Shown: positions 12,695 through 23,446 of the stretch, piece by piece | Numbering within the stretch: position 1 is the stretch's first letter | Layout of the letters: every line of letters starts with the position of its first letter | Program-made: the position numbers and the translations under genes | Source: Heterotrichella gracilis | Lineage: Eukaryota > Sar > Xanthophyceae > Tribonematales > Xanthonemataceae | Reading direction: 5' to 3' | DNA: 64,000 nucleotides | Assembly (NCBI GenBank): GCA_032358255.1 | Contig: JAULBX010003333.1 | Span: forward strand, 62,001 to 126,000 | The notes under the pieces: generated by a model | What the model was told of the DNA's origin: nothing | Databases searched by the model: none | The model's input: only the letters and a program-made list of their open reading frames with translations

Positions 12695-13550
12695 GCTCGT
12701 CAAGGCAGGTTACGCCGCGCACGCATTTTTACGGTGACGTACTAAGGTCATGACACCTTGCACATACAAACGCATCTCAAGTTTCGGAGTTGCATATGGC
12801 ATGCATGCAAAAACATGCATGGGGACATGTTGCCCAAGCAGTGGAGAGTTACGACGCAATCAACGTTTTGGAAAATTGTGAACCGGAACCTCGCTCAAAA
12901 CCTGCGCACGCCACTCATAGAGGCAGGCCATACTTCACAGCGGCAACATATACTTTGTGGTCTTGAGAGTGGGCCTAGCCTAAACCCTCGCCAGGGTCAA
13001 CATGCAACGACGCACCGCAATGCCCTCGGTGTATGCATCACAAAATCGGATCGGCCACCTATAAAGCTGGGTCAACATGCCACCCCAACGGTCTGACGAG
13101 TGTCAAGCTGCCAAAGCTATGCATGCATGCATTTTGCACGCATGCATGCATATCGATACAATGCATGCCCACATAGATGTCCACCGGGTGTCAAAAGGTC
13201 GACATGTACCGGAGTATGGTGTCCCTTGGGAATCAGCTCGTCCCATGCATTAATAAAATGTCGCTGCGTGCATAAATTCGGTTGCTGGTGGCGAGTGTGG
13301 TGGCGTCAGTTTAATCAGCCTGTACGTGCCGCTATGGGTTTCTGGCTTTCTTGGGTTGTTGGATTCCTTAGTTCTTGGGGTGTTCTTGAGTTTTTGGGTT
13401 TCGGGCCAAAATACTCTGAGACTGACTGGGAAATTTACCTACCAAAACTTGGGTACTTCGGAGATGAGGCAGAGGCAGATTTCAAGTCATACTGCCGAAC
13501 ATTGGCTCAGCACTTTCATAACCCTTGGCATTTTGTTGCTGTCGTCCAGC
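12695..13550. other. Intergenic, ATGCATGC-rich
   Basis: This is the upstream region of the first glycosidase copy. It contains a dense cluster of ATGCATGC-type palindromic steps near 13119-13152. I see no supported exon. Open frames between 13100 and 13550 overlap one another in two frames without a clear family. Confidence 0.4.
13119..13152. repeat. ATGCATGC simple-sequence cluster
   Basis: Two runs of overlapping GCATGCATGC are separated by TTTTGCACG. The same self-complementary octamer recurs through the window, for example near 49390, 53384 and 57312. Confidence 0.8.
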
Positions 13551-14093
13551 ATGGCGGTTTACAACCAGCAGAGTATTATGGCTGGGGACAGGACATTCAC
13601 GACTGCTTTGCACAGGACATCCGAGGTAAGGGATGTCCTGTTGTTTGAAGTCTGCACAGAGTCTGCACAGAGTCTGCACCAACTAGGCAAACATATCAGT
13701 TGCTTGCCGTGACTGCAGTTTGTGGCAATTGGCTCCACAAGGAGCAGTCACTGCTTGTTTCCTGCCCTGGCGTGTGGTTCCTGACCAACTGTCCATAGAA
13801 GCGCTTGCTCCCTGCAGGGACTCTTACGGTTGAAAGCTGTTGAAGCGGACTTGGCGGCCACCAAATATATCAACATCCAGCGCTGCTGCTGCTCAGCTGG
13901 ACTCCTACTCATCGGGGCAGAGTGGGCCCCGCATTCAGCCTTGGTCAACCTTCCAACCTGAGCTGGATTCATACCTGGAAGCGCTACCAGAATCAAGGAG
14001 TCACTACCCCGTTCCTTGTGGTACATCGTGTTTCAAAGTGAGTCCAGTGTGGCTGCAACTGCTTCGGTGCTTATGCTGCTGGTTGCTGTCGTC

Positions 14094-14118
14094 AAACCCT
14101 AAACCCTAAACCCTAAAA
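14094..14118. repeat. Interstitial telomere-type repeat (CCCTAAA)
   Basis: About three and a half tandem CCCTAAA units lie in a probable intron of the decayed kinase copy. They are the complement of the plant and algal telomere unit TTTAGGG. Confidence 0.85.
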
Positions 14119-16522
14119 CAGTGTCGACTGACCAACAAGTACACGTGTTGTAGAAGGGCCCAGGTGAAGGGGCCTTGCTCATGGCATACTCAAACCTCTC
14201 GGAGTGCATCAACACCACCCTTGACGCACACTGTGGGGTATCCAACCCCTACTTTTGGACCCCAGATATTTTCTACCCCCAGCAGACTGACTCCGAGGTG
14301 AACTATGACATCAAGTGCCAGTGATGTGGTGCTCTGTAGCGTTTGTGCTTCCTGTGCTGTGATTTTCATTCCTCGCTCATCCCTGTGCAGTCAAGCGCAC
14401 GTAGGTTGGCAATGGCACAGGAGCAGGCACCTGCAGGCTCAAGCAGTGGGCGCAGGCCAGAGCGTATGTTCCTGGGCCTAAGACTCCAGGCTGTGCTCCC
14501 CATCGAAGAGCCCCGAGACGGTTCCCTGGTGGAGGTCATGCGCAAGTAAGGGTCTGTGTTCTTGCCGCTGTGTCTGGGGTGAAGGGCAGGGTGCAGTGTG
14601 TGGGTGTGCGGACCGGGCGCAGTGCGCAAGGCGCGGGGATGCCCCTCAGGGTCCCAAATTTGGGGCGCAAGAATGATCTTGGATTAAATCACAGATAAAG
14701 AAATAAGCTTCTCTCAATACATTACGTAAGATTTTAATGAATGTATAATTCATTGTATATTACATAAACATTGTATATTGGTGGTTGATTTGGTCATTTC
14801 ATATAATCAAGTTGATTTAAGATTTAATTGGCATTATCTTGCGCACCCATTGCGCGCCGCACACCAACGCGAGGCGCATCCCGGATAATGTTTGCGCACT
14901 GCACACTGATAAAGGGGTATCGCAGCAAATGGTAAATATCTTGCACTGTGTTCCAGGGAACGCTTGACCGATATGCCAGACGACCCTGCAGAAGAACTAG
15001 ACTTGCTTCCAAATGCACAGCGCAGACAATTGCTCCCTTTGTTCTGGCGGGTGGGGTTCTTGCATTCCCCCTGGGATTTGTTCATTGCCAGGTGGGGTTT
15101 GTGCGTGTTTAGACTGGTTGCCACTCCTGCAACCTTCTTACCTGTGTCGTTGCAATTGGTTTGGTGTCTGTCACAAACGCAGGTTGCCAAACATTTCGAG
15201 GCAAGGAACGTCAAGTATGGCGCGATTGGCAATTTCTTCCTAACCTGGCCTTGCAAGTATGAGGAAGGGGTTCTCTCCGTTGGCAAGGCAATACCCTGCA
15301 ATTCTAAAAGGCCAACGCTCACCCAGGTGGGTAGCAACGCTGTTCTTTTCTCTTAGGGTTCAGGGATTAAAACCGAGTAAGACTGCATTGCATTTTGGGT
15401 ACTTGCCTAGCAATCGACACCTGGCACGTGCTGATGCATGAATGGGGCCATTTATGTGTCCCCAGGTGCTGCACTTCATCTCCATCAAGGGGATTGAGCA
15501 CACTGAGCGCGCGCTTGTGCGGGCGAGTTAAGCGGGGTGGTGGGCAGTGCCGCGCCTTAGGATGGCAGCAGCTCTGCATCTGATTCAGACACTGGTTCCA
15601 GCGGTGCCCCAGCCCCCGGCCGCAGCTGCACTGGCTCCGATGCCTGCTGGACCAAGCGGTGGAACTGGCCTATGGAGTTGTGGATTTGAAATTGTGGGCC
15701 TCGTACATTGCAGGCCATCTGATCCACCAAATGCTGCATGTGCAGTGCACATGACATGCATGTCCTCATGAGGAGGACTTCATGCCATGAGGACATCCGG
15801 GGGTACGCCTACCTCCTTGCGCGCCAATTACAGCCAGCATGGGCAGGCTAGCAGGTCAGGGCAGCCCAGCACTATGCAACCTGGCAGAGGGTGCACAAGG
15901 GGAGGTGTTGCAGGGCAACTGTGGGCAGCTGGAGTGGGTTGAGGGATGCTAGCGTGGGCATGCATGGTGGTGAATCGCTGGCTACTGCGGCGGGGCGGTA
16001 ACGGAGGAGGGCGTGCTTGACGTGGTGGGACGAAGCAGCACCGGCTTGGTTTTCTTGGGGAGGTGAGGCTCGGTTGCATCGAGGTTGCGTGTGCTGGTAG
16101 GACAGGACCTACTCCACCCGGCTTGTAGGTGTTACCAATGGACTTTTATCCTCTGCTGCGAGCTGTACTGCAAGCGCTGCGAGCACAACCTTGGAAGTTG
16201 CTGCATTCCTGTGCCCGCAAGGGAACTTGATGCGTGGAAGCATCACATCCGTGACCCCCTGGTGCAGCCTGCAAGTTATGCTAGCGGTCACAGGTTGATG
16301 CTTTTACAGACCTGTTGGAGGTGCAAGTTAAACTGTCATGTTCTGGAAATTGCACTGTAGTCTGGTAGATTGCGCTGCAACATGTTGCTTGCTCCCTCCC
16401 AAGGCTAGGCAGGGAGGGTTTAAGATCTAGTGTGTGGGTTCCAGGTCACTTGCAGACCTAGTCCTAAACCCTAGTGTACCATGCAGGATGAGGCTGGCGT
16501 CCATGCCAAAAGCACAGGCGCT

Positions 16523-16737
16523 GCAGGGCCCTGTGCTTCCTTGCGAAGTTGCCTTGGGCTTCACAGGCAGGGTGCGTGGTTTGAGGCGCTCAGCACAGGG
16601 AGGTACACTGTGACGAGCAGGTGGGCACCGGTGCTGTCCTGCTGGCCACAGTGTACATTCCCAATGCTGAGCGCCTCCACCGGCGCAACCTGCCTGTGTA
16701 GCCAGAGGCAACTACACAAGGAAGCACAGGGCCCTGC
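16523..16737. repeat. 215-bp snap-back inverted repeat 1
   Basis: The two arms, 16523-16629 and 16630-16737, are reverse complements of each other with a few mismatches and small gaps. The outer 21 bases pair perfectly and the centre is the perfect palindrome GCACCGGTGC, so there is essentially no loop. Translating both strands gives nearly the same peptide (GAAGPCASLRSCLGLHRQ on one, GVAGPCASLCSCLWLHRQ on the other), which confirms inverted duplication. The right arm, read on the plus strand, gives VGTGAVLLATVYIPNAERL, which looks coding and lies just upstream of the kinase catalytic loop. No terminal target-site duplication was evident, so a transposon origin is not supported. Confidence 0.85.
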
Positions 16738-16852
16738 AACCCCATGCATGTCCCCCTCAAGCCTCAGCTGTTGGCGCACGTGCAGGCGCCGCACAGCGTG
16801 GGGCTGCTGCACCACGACCTGGCAGAGCGCAATGTGGTGGTGCAGGGCGGGA

Positions 16853-16873
16853 TGGTGGTGGTGGTGGTGGTGG
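16853..16873. repeat. GGT microsatellite
   Basis: The perfect GGT/GTG run lies directly after the kinase catalytic-loop codons of the decayed copy and encodes a string of valines in that frame. It separates the catalytic loop from the out-of-frame DLG motif. Confidence 0.85.
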
Positions 16874-17200
16874 CGTGCTTAGGGTCTGGATGTTGGACCT
16901 CGGCCATGCCAGGCCCATTGAGCACCTTCAATAGGTGGAGCAGGAGCTGAGGGGCTGCTGTGAAGGTCTTGGGGGCATCTCTAGGGCTGGAGCGGGAGTT
17001 GAGGGAGGCCGGGGGGGACTTTTGGAGGGTTTAGGGTATCAGGGTTTAATTCGCAAGGACATATACATATACATGTAGTTCAGCGGTCATTTTGTACAAA
17101 ATTCCCGTCAAGGTCACCACTTTGAAATTCTCTTTCCGTTGCTCAAAGGGCTTTGCGTTGGCTTTCCATTCTCGTATTGGGCCCAAATTTAAAAATCTGA

Positions 17201-17432
17201 GCATAGTTGGGGCAAACATGTGAGGTTGCTGGCAGCACACACACAATTTAGCCAGTTACAGGCAGTCACAAGCTCCCCAGGAATACAGCCACGTCGCCAA
17301 ACGAATCAGAGTTGCCAACTCTGAATCATGGTGACTTGGCTGTATACCTGGGAAGCTTACGCCTGCTTTGTTACTGGCGAAACTGTGTGTGATCTGCAGC
17401 TGCCAGCAACCACGCATGTTTGCCACAATGCG
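17201..17432. repeat. 232-bp snap-back inverted repeat 2
   Basis: The arms, about 17201-17315 and 17316-17432, pair over their whole length. Blocks such as GGCAAACATG, GGTTGCTGGCAG, CCCAGG.ATACAGCCA and ATCAGAGTTG on the left are mirrored on the right, with some mismatches and one six-base gap. There is almost no loop. The right arm, read on the minus strand, continues into a protein-like stretch (LPLRKFNGVNNAATSELF, then LWQTCVVAGSCR) at about 17357-17490. It lies about 465 bp downstream of the first palindrome and has the same architecture, though a different sequence. Confidence 0.75.
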
Positions 17433-18466
17433 GCATATACAGCGTCAAATAGCTCGCTCGTGGCTGCATTGTTTACACCATTAAATTTTCTCAGAGGCAG
17501 TACGCGATCCAAGGCTCTGGGCTGAACTGTTTCAACTCTGTGAGTCAACAAAGACAGCGTGGGACAACAATCCTGATTTACTTGGTAACGCCTGTCAGTC
17601 TCTGTAATGACATAAATGTCATTCCCGGTGCACGTGTAGACCTGGACACTAAGTGCTATGTCTGCGTACTCACAAGAATATGCACCAGCAAGTTAATCCC
17701 ACGCCATCATCCCCATCCCAACAAACCAACATCGCTCCCTAGCCCCATCTAGGACACCTCCTGGGGTTAATCCCTGGCATCCATCCCTGCGGCCATCCCG
17801 TGCATGAACCATGCATCTTTTTCCCGGATAGTGTCCCTTTTTTGGGGTACCCCCATCCCCAAGTGGCCCCATTTTCCCGGATTGGGAATCCCAACGGTGA
17901 CCTTCCAGATTGAATCCCGCAATCCCCCCAATCCCCGCCAATCCATATACCAAGGTGGTTTGGTATTCTAGAGTGCTCTCAGAACCCTCAAAGTATGGCA
18001 TTCCACAGAGTGAAGTGAAAAAATCGAAAAACGCAAGGGAAGGCTGGGCAACAGGACTGGTTTAGAGCCATGGGAATGTCTGGAAAAAAAACCAGTGGAA
18101 CCTAAGAGTGCTATGGACCACCAGGTGCAGGAATATGTTGCTGAAAACTAATAGGCACATCCTAGCAGAACATGTAAAACACCCCAATAAATGTTCTATG
18201 GTGCCAATTGGATAACAAAGTGATTAACCAGGCCTACCCGTCCCCAGGTGGCAACATGCACCATATGGTGGCTGTGTCCTGCTGCGCGGCTCAGCATCAT
18301 TAGCAAGCTGCCAGCCACTCCAACCGATCGGCCTGCTTCTGACCTGCTCTGCCAGCAATGGGCTGGTTTGCTAGCTCCCCCACTCATCAACAATAAGCAT
18401 GCATTAGCTGCCTAGATAGTGTATAATCTATTGCATGTGCTCGCCAAGGGAAATACTAATATCACA
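17433..18466. other. Intergenic, no gene assigned
   Basis: Between the second palindrome and the stop of the second glycosidase copy I see no supported gene. A minus-strand stretch near 17440-17510 looks protein-like (NNAATSELFDAVYAALWQT) but has no partners and no recognised family. Confidence 0.4.
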
Positions 18467-21400
18467 CTACAGCACCATTTGGAATGTGGTCCCCTCGGGC
18501 AGGCGGGCATGGAGACGTGTCAGTTTTTCTGCTGCCACCAGGAGCTTGCCATCCACAAATACCTGCAACAGGCACACAGCAATCAGTTCTTACAGGTGTG
18601 CAACAACAGCCAGCATTTGTAGGCTTTTGTAGGTTCTCCTTGTATGCTAGATAAGTTAAGTTGCCGGTGTCAGGCAGCAGTGGTTAAGAAACCTGGCAAC
18701 ATGGTTCAGATACGGCAAGGCACTGCCTCAGAGGCAATGTGCAACCACCCGCCAGTAGGTCAAGACAAAGTCAGCCAGCGCTCATACAGAACGGCAGGCA
18801 GCAGCTACTCAGAGACCAAGTGGACTCTGGACTGGGCTCAATACCACCGGAGATGAACTAAACCAATTTTGCATTGCTGTGTGTCGGAGAATAAATGCAA
18901 TGATAAAGTGCGACGATAGCAACATACAGCTAGGTGGCACAAGCTGTGCCAGTATGATTGCACATCTTCCTGTACAGCTGACATACGCCTGTACAGCCAA
19001 ATAAGTGACTTGAGCATACCCACACATGTGTCGTGCAAATAAATAAGCATTGGCACCACCTGGAACCCAGCTCCCTTATTTGATACCTATTTAATTTCAC
19101 TTATTTTCACTGATTTAATGAAAATAAATAGAAAGCAACCGATTTGATTTTATACATAATTGTTAGTATAAATACGCACCTGGAACCCAGCCCCTTTTTT
19201 GTATTTGCTGCCATCCTTGTCCCAGATGATGGTGAGAGTGACGCCATGGTAGGGCAGGCTGTCGACTGCAAACCAGGGCACATTGAGGGACTCTGGCACC
19301 AGCGGGTTGATGGTCAGGTGGTCATCCTCCCTGGGTCTGAGGCCCACCAGCCCAGTGATGATGAGGTCGTGGAAGGAGGAGTGGAGGTACATGTAGTCGC
19401 GGTTCTTGTCGCTTCGGTTGACACTGCGGGGAGGGCAGGTGTGTGGGGTGTGAAAAATTAAAATGCGTTTTTTTAATAAAAGCAGACAGCGTGGCCTATT
19501 CCAAAACTTCCACTCACTTGTATAGTATGATGCGCGTGGTCCAGCTCCCGTCGTCGGGCTGCAGGTCCTCCCCAATCCATGGGTGCTCTGGCACCGCGTT
19601 TCCGTGGATGTCAGTGGGGTTGTGCACATGGGAGCGCGTGTGCAGGTGAGCATACTGCAGCAGCAGCTCGTAGAAGTGGCTCTTCTGCATGCGATCCTGT
19701 AAGGTGAACAAGTTAGAATCAGTTTTCATTTATCAGAAGGCTGTCAAAGCGGGTACCAGCTTATGCCATGGCTGCCGGTGGTGTCAATCATATTTGCATG
19801 ACTGCTTCCCTCTTATATTACAGTTCAGCATATTAAACTTGACATGGTCTAGTAACAAAGGGGAAGCTTGGAATGGGATACAATGAAGGTGCATAGCGCA
19901 GCACCATTGTGTGCAGGCTGGGCTTGATGGAACTGTGGCAGCAGGTACGATCAATGGCAGGGGAGGGCCGCCGCTGGTGCACCACATCCAAACTCTCACA
20001 TGGAGGGCAGTGACCGCAGTGTGAATCCAGCCCCCCGCCCACACACCTGCTTAATGTAATCGTTGAGCACGTTGCCTAGGGCGGTGATGAGGCGCGAGGT
20101 TTCGTATGGCCACGACTGCCCGCTCCACTGGCAGTCGGCTGGGCATGAGAAATTGAAGAACTCGTGCCGCCTCTCAGCAGTGAGCGGGCCCCACTTGGCT
20201 TTGAATCCTCCTAGGTCAAACACCTGGTCCCACATGGGCAGGTAGCTGCACAGTAGGTGCGGGCTCAGTTCAACCAGCATGCCAAGTAAAAAGGCTGGTG
20301 CACTTGACACAATTGCATGCAATCACAGCATAGACATGAGTAAAAAAGTATTTGAGACGAGCCCCAGCAGACCAAGACATCATGCAGGACCACTTGTTCC
20401 TGGCATGGGCTGTGCATATGCCTTCTCTCCTGCCTTACTTGCACGTGCAACAGGTGATTGGGTTTCCCACCTCGCCACCATGCAGGTACATACAGCAAGA
20501 GCTATCAAATGCTTCCAATGCATTGCAAAGGTCCCACTCACTCCTGCTCAAACCGTGCTTTGTCGGTCTGTGGGATGAGGCCGTAGAAGAAGGGCGTTGA
20601 CACGCCAAACAGCTCCCGCACAGGCACCAGCTTGCCCATTGGCCACTGAGGCCGGAAGCCCCAGCACTTGACACCTGGCACACAACATACATCAGTGCAC
20701 TCTATGCAGATCACAGATTGCCACCGCTGGGGTGCCTTGCCAGTAAGATATGCAGCAGCAGTAGCGGGGAGCATCCATACGTGCAATCCGTGTACATCCC
20801 CAATGCCTGCCCAGCCACTGGAGGCTGGCACGTGGATCACCTCCGTACTTGCCACCAAAGGTGGAAAGAGACCCAGGGATCGCGGACAGGGGATGAAGCA
20901 TCCAAGAAGCCATTCCACACCTTCCCTTTGAGCGCATGTCGGCCTGCCCCACCCACCTGGTCCTATCCCCTCCCCCCCCCCTGACGCACACACTCATGTC
21001 CACCCAACAGGACCCCACCTCTTCCCTTCCCTCCTCATGCACACCATCCTGTGGTCAAACCATCCCTTACAAGTCTATATACAGCACCTCCCCCCACGTC
21101 CACCACCCTGTCCCATTCAAAAGGATCCCACCCCTTCCTTCCCTCCCCTCAGTCCACCATCCTGTCCCACCCACCTATATTGATCGCCTCCTTCTCCGGC
21201 ACCTTCAGGCTGCCCATGAACTTGAGCTCAGGCACCCACAGCAGCTTGAGGATGTGGTGCCGGAAGCGCTCCGCATGGGCGTGCATGTCCTCCGCTGCCT
21301 GCTTGTTACCCGCCAGGGTGTGCAGGTTGGCGATGGATACCATCTCGCCATACTGCAGGGTGCAAGGTACTTTCACTTTTCTCAACTTACAGGGCAGCAG

Positions 21401-23446
21401 GATTTTATTTGACATCTGTAGGCAGCCACCTTACACTGGCAGGCAAGCGGGCAGGAGGTGATGTACTTGAGAACCGTGTATGGCCGCTCATATGACCCAG
21501 CCACACGGGGATGATGCGAACAGGGACATGGTTTCCAGCAGCTAAGCAATACAAGATGCATGCCACCAAATGTACCAATTGGTGCGCTCACCAACAGATT
21601 CATCCTCCCACAATGCAGCCCCATGACCGTGACCAGCACACAAACCCTTGCATAGGGTATGCACACCCACCATGACTGAGTTGAACAGCGTGCGGCAGCC
21701 ATCCCCCGATATGCTCGCCTCCGCCCCATCCCACGTATCGCGCTGGAAGTAGCACCCATTGACCGAGTCAAAGTGCGAGGCATTCCATGCATCCATATTG
21801 CGGAGGACGCCCTGGAGTAGGCTGGTGGCAAAGTCCTTGCGCCCATCAGCCAAGTACCTACGCAAGGGTTTTCAGCTCATGAGCAAGGGTTTTGACACAA
21901 GCTGGGTGGTGTTTAGCTGTACCACAAAAAAAGGATTTGAAATAGCCCAGCATGCAAGCAGTGCCTGGCCAGCTGCTGACGGCTGCATGGCATGCCATTG
22001 ACGTGCTAGCCATGCAGTGCCTGGTTGCTGGGCCTATTGCATGTGCGTATCGCATGCAATCATTGCTGATAAAGCGCAATGGGAGCAGACGCCCCACATG
22101 CTACTGCCAACCCTGTTTAGGGCTCCCATGCTCCCCCATGAGACACCTCACCAGCCAGTTAGCCTACCTCTCCCACACTGCCTTTGCCGCCCAGAAGGTG
22201 TACGTGCGCGGCTGCGCCCCCGGGTCGTTGAACCAGAAGGAGGTGTAGTTGTCCATCACTGCAGAGTCCCGGATCCACCTCCCGTCGGCCACGTGGAACC
22301 CCGCGCCGCACGAGATTGTGTTGTGCTTGCCTGACCAGCCCACCTCGGGTAAGAACTCGGTGACCACCCAGCCTGAGTCCTCGTGGTGGAACATGTGTAT
22401 CCTGCAGGATGGTGGCACGCGGCAGGTGACGGGTGGGTGTTGACAGCTGGCTTGCCAGCAATATGTGTGCGACCTATGTAGACTCTTGAAATATACGGGA
22501 AAGTAGTGGTTAGGATTGCACACATGGAGTGCCAGTGGATGCCTGGCCTTGGCAGAGTATGTCATTTGAGTGGTGAGCAGAGGCATGCCCGCCATGTTGT
22601 GGTGGAAATCAGGGTGCGCGGTGCCAACCCACTTGTATGCCCTCCAGCGGTAGTAGTATGACTCCAGTATGTCAGCGTCGGGGTAGTCAAAGAAAGGCAC
22701 GTTCTTCACTGCCCAGTCATAGTCATCCTTGAGGTGCTCTTTGTAAGCTTTGGGGTCGAGGACAAAAAACGTGGGGTGGGCGGTTTCTGCTGACAGCTGC
22801 ACAATGCGGGGGTTGCAAGAGTTATGGAGGGTGTTGTGTTTTTCGGTATGTTTCAGTTGTGCGTGCGTGGTGTTTGTCCAAACCCTTGTACGCAGTGCAC
22901 ACACTAGTGCATGCCGGTGGTGTGTGTACCCACGACCACTATTGTGTACAGGCACCACCATTTACATACTAGTTGACTGTGGTGTGTTTGCAGTTGGTGG
23001 ATCATTGAGGCGCCTACCACGGTAACCTATCCCCAGTTGGCGTGGTGGGGTAGGAGGGTTGAAAGGGGTGCCATACAAGGTGGCTGTGCGCAAGCGCAGG
23101 CGTCAGGACCAGATACTTGGTGGGATGGTCAGTGCACAATACAGGCAGGAGCTGCACGACAGGAAGGGCACGCACTGCTTCAACTCAGTTGCACTTGAGC
23201 AGAAGCACTTGGTGGCCGCACCTCATGGGCGTGGTGTGGCAGGTGGTTTGCTCTGTGTTCTATGAGGAGGCGATGCGCTTGCGTGGCTGCGCCCTTGAGG
23301 CTAGGCAGTGGAGGGAGATCGTGCTTCAACGCCACATGGAGCAAAAAAGCAACTGCAAGGAGCGTGGTCACCGCTATGGGCGCTCGAAACAGTGTCCTTA
23401 TGCATGCACTTTGCCCCGCAACTTGTGGGGTTGTACCCTGTGCCAT
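18467..23446 (-). CDS. Membrane-anchored six-hairpin glycosidase (GH63/MGH1-like), copy 2
   Basis: The ATG at 23446 opens MAQGTTPQ..., followed by a hydrophobic anchor (APIAVTTLLAVAFLLHVAL). The start parallels the MAQ start and anchor of the first copy. Conserved exons lie near 22.63-22.80 kb (HPTFFVLDP, DADILESYYYRWR), 22.17-22.40 (HHEDSGWVVTEFLPEVGWSG), 21.67-21.86 (CYFQRDTWDGAEASISGDGC), 21.18-21.36 (FRHHILKLLWVPELKFMG), 20.54-20.67 (PQWPMGKLVPVRELFGVSTP), 20.05-20.25 (SCPADCQWSGQSWPYETSRL), 19.52-19.70 (HPWIGEDLQPDDGSWTTRI), 19.18-19.43 (PWFAVDSLPYHGVTLTIIWD) and 18.47-18.57 (VFVDGKLLVAAEKL), with the stop at 18469-18467. Exon order matches copy 1 throughout and most borders appear to agree. 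A soluble catalytic domain behind a signal anchor fits a secretory-pathway hydrolase; substrate is not visible. Confidence 0.72.
19057..19197. repeat. Short direct repeat copying an exon edge
   Basis: CACCTGGAACCCAGC occurs at 19177, where it is the end of the KGAGFQ exon plus the splice donor on the minus strand. It occurs again 120 bases away at 19057, inside the intron. The intronic copy carries an in-frame stop just before it, so it is unlikely to be used as an alternative exon end. Confidence 0.7.

Larger units (their letters stand above)
13551..17000 (+). pseudogene. Second nuclease-like/kinase gene, apparently decayed
   Basis: Exon-like pieces on the plus strand parallel the first kinase gene. 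They are about 13551-13626 (MAVYNQQSIMAGDRTF), 13829-14036, 14157-14300 with the shared WTPDIFYP box, 14394-14547 (PERMFLGLRLQAVLPIEE), 14957-15050 (QRRQLLPLFWR), 15182-15326 (KYGAIGNFFLTW, LSVGKAIPCNSKRPTLTQ) and 15466-15530 (VLHFISIKGIEH). NFFLTW...KRPTLTQ aligns with TFFIFR...QRPYVKEA of the first copy. A kinase catalytic loop, LLHHDLAERNVVV, occurs near 16800-16850. The DLG equivalent (VWMLDLGHARP) near 16890 is in another frame, separated by a GGT microsatellite. No ExK core or intact glycine loop was found. A 215-bp palindrome interrupts the region at 16523-16737. I infer a damaged paralog; missed introns could still rescue part of it. Confidence 0.5.

Noticed and set aside
14834-15337. 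167-codon minus-strand frame
   Set aside because: It is opposite exon-like pieces of the second kinase copy that match the first copy, so the plus strand is the better reading.
16481-16882. 133-codon frame ending in a run of tryptophans
   Set aside because: The tryptophans come from the GGT microsatellite in a shadow frame. The frame spans the palindrome and carries no kinase motif, whereas another frame does.
16523-17432. The two palindromes as MITEs or other DNA transposons
   Set aside because: They differ from each other, lack an unpaired middle, show no clear target-site duplication, and appear to contain protein-like sequence. Inverted duplication explains them better.
23059-23265. Plus-strand frame with a basic stretch (KVAVRKRRRQDQ)
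   Set aside because: It overlaps the first exon and first intron of the second glycosidase copy on the other strand, and has no partner exons or known family.
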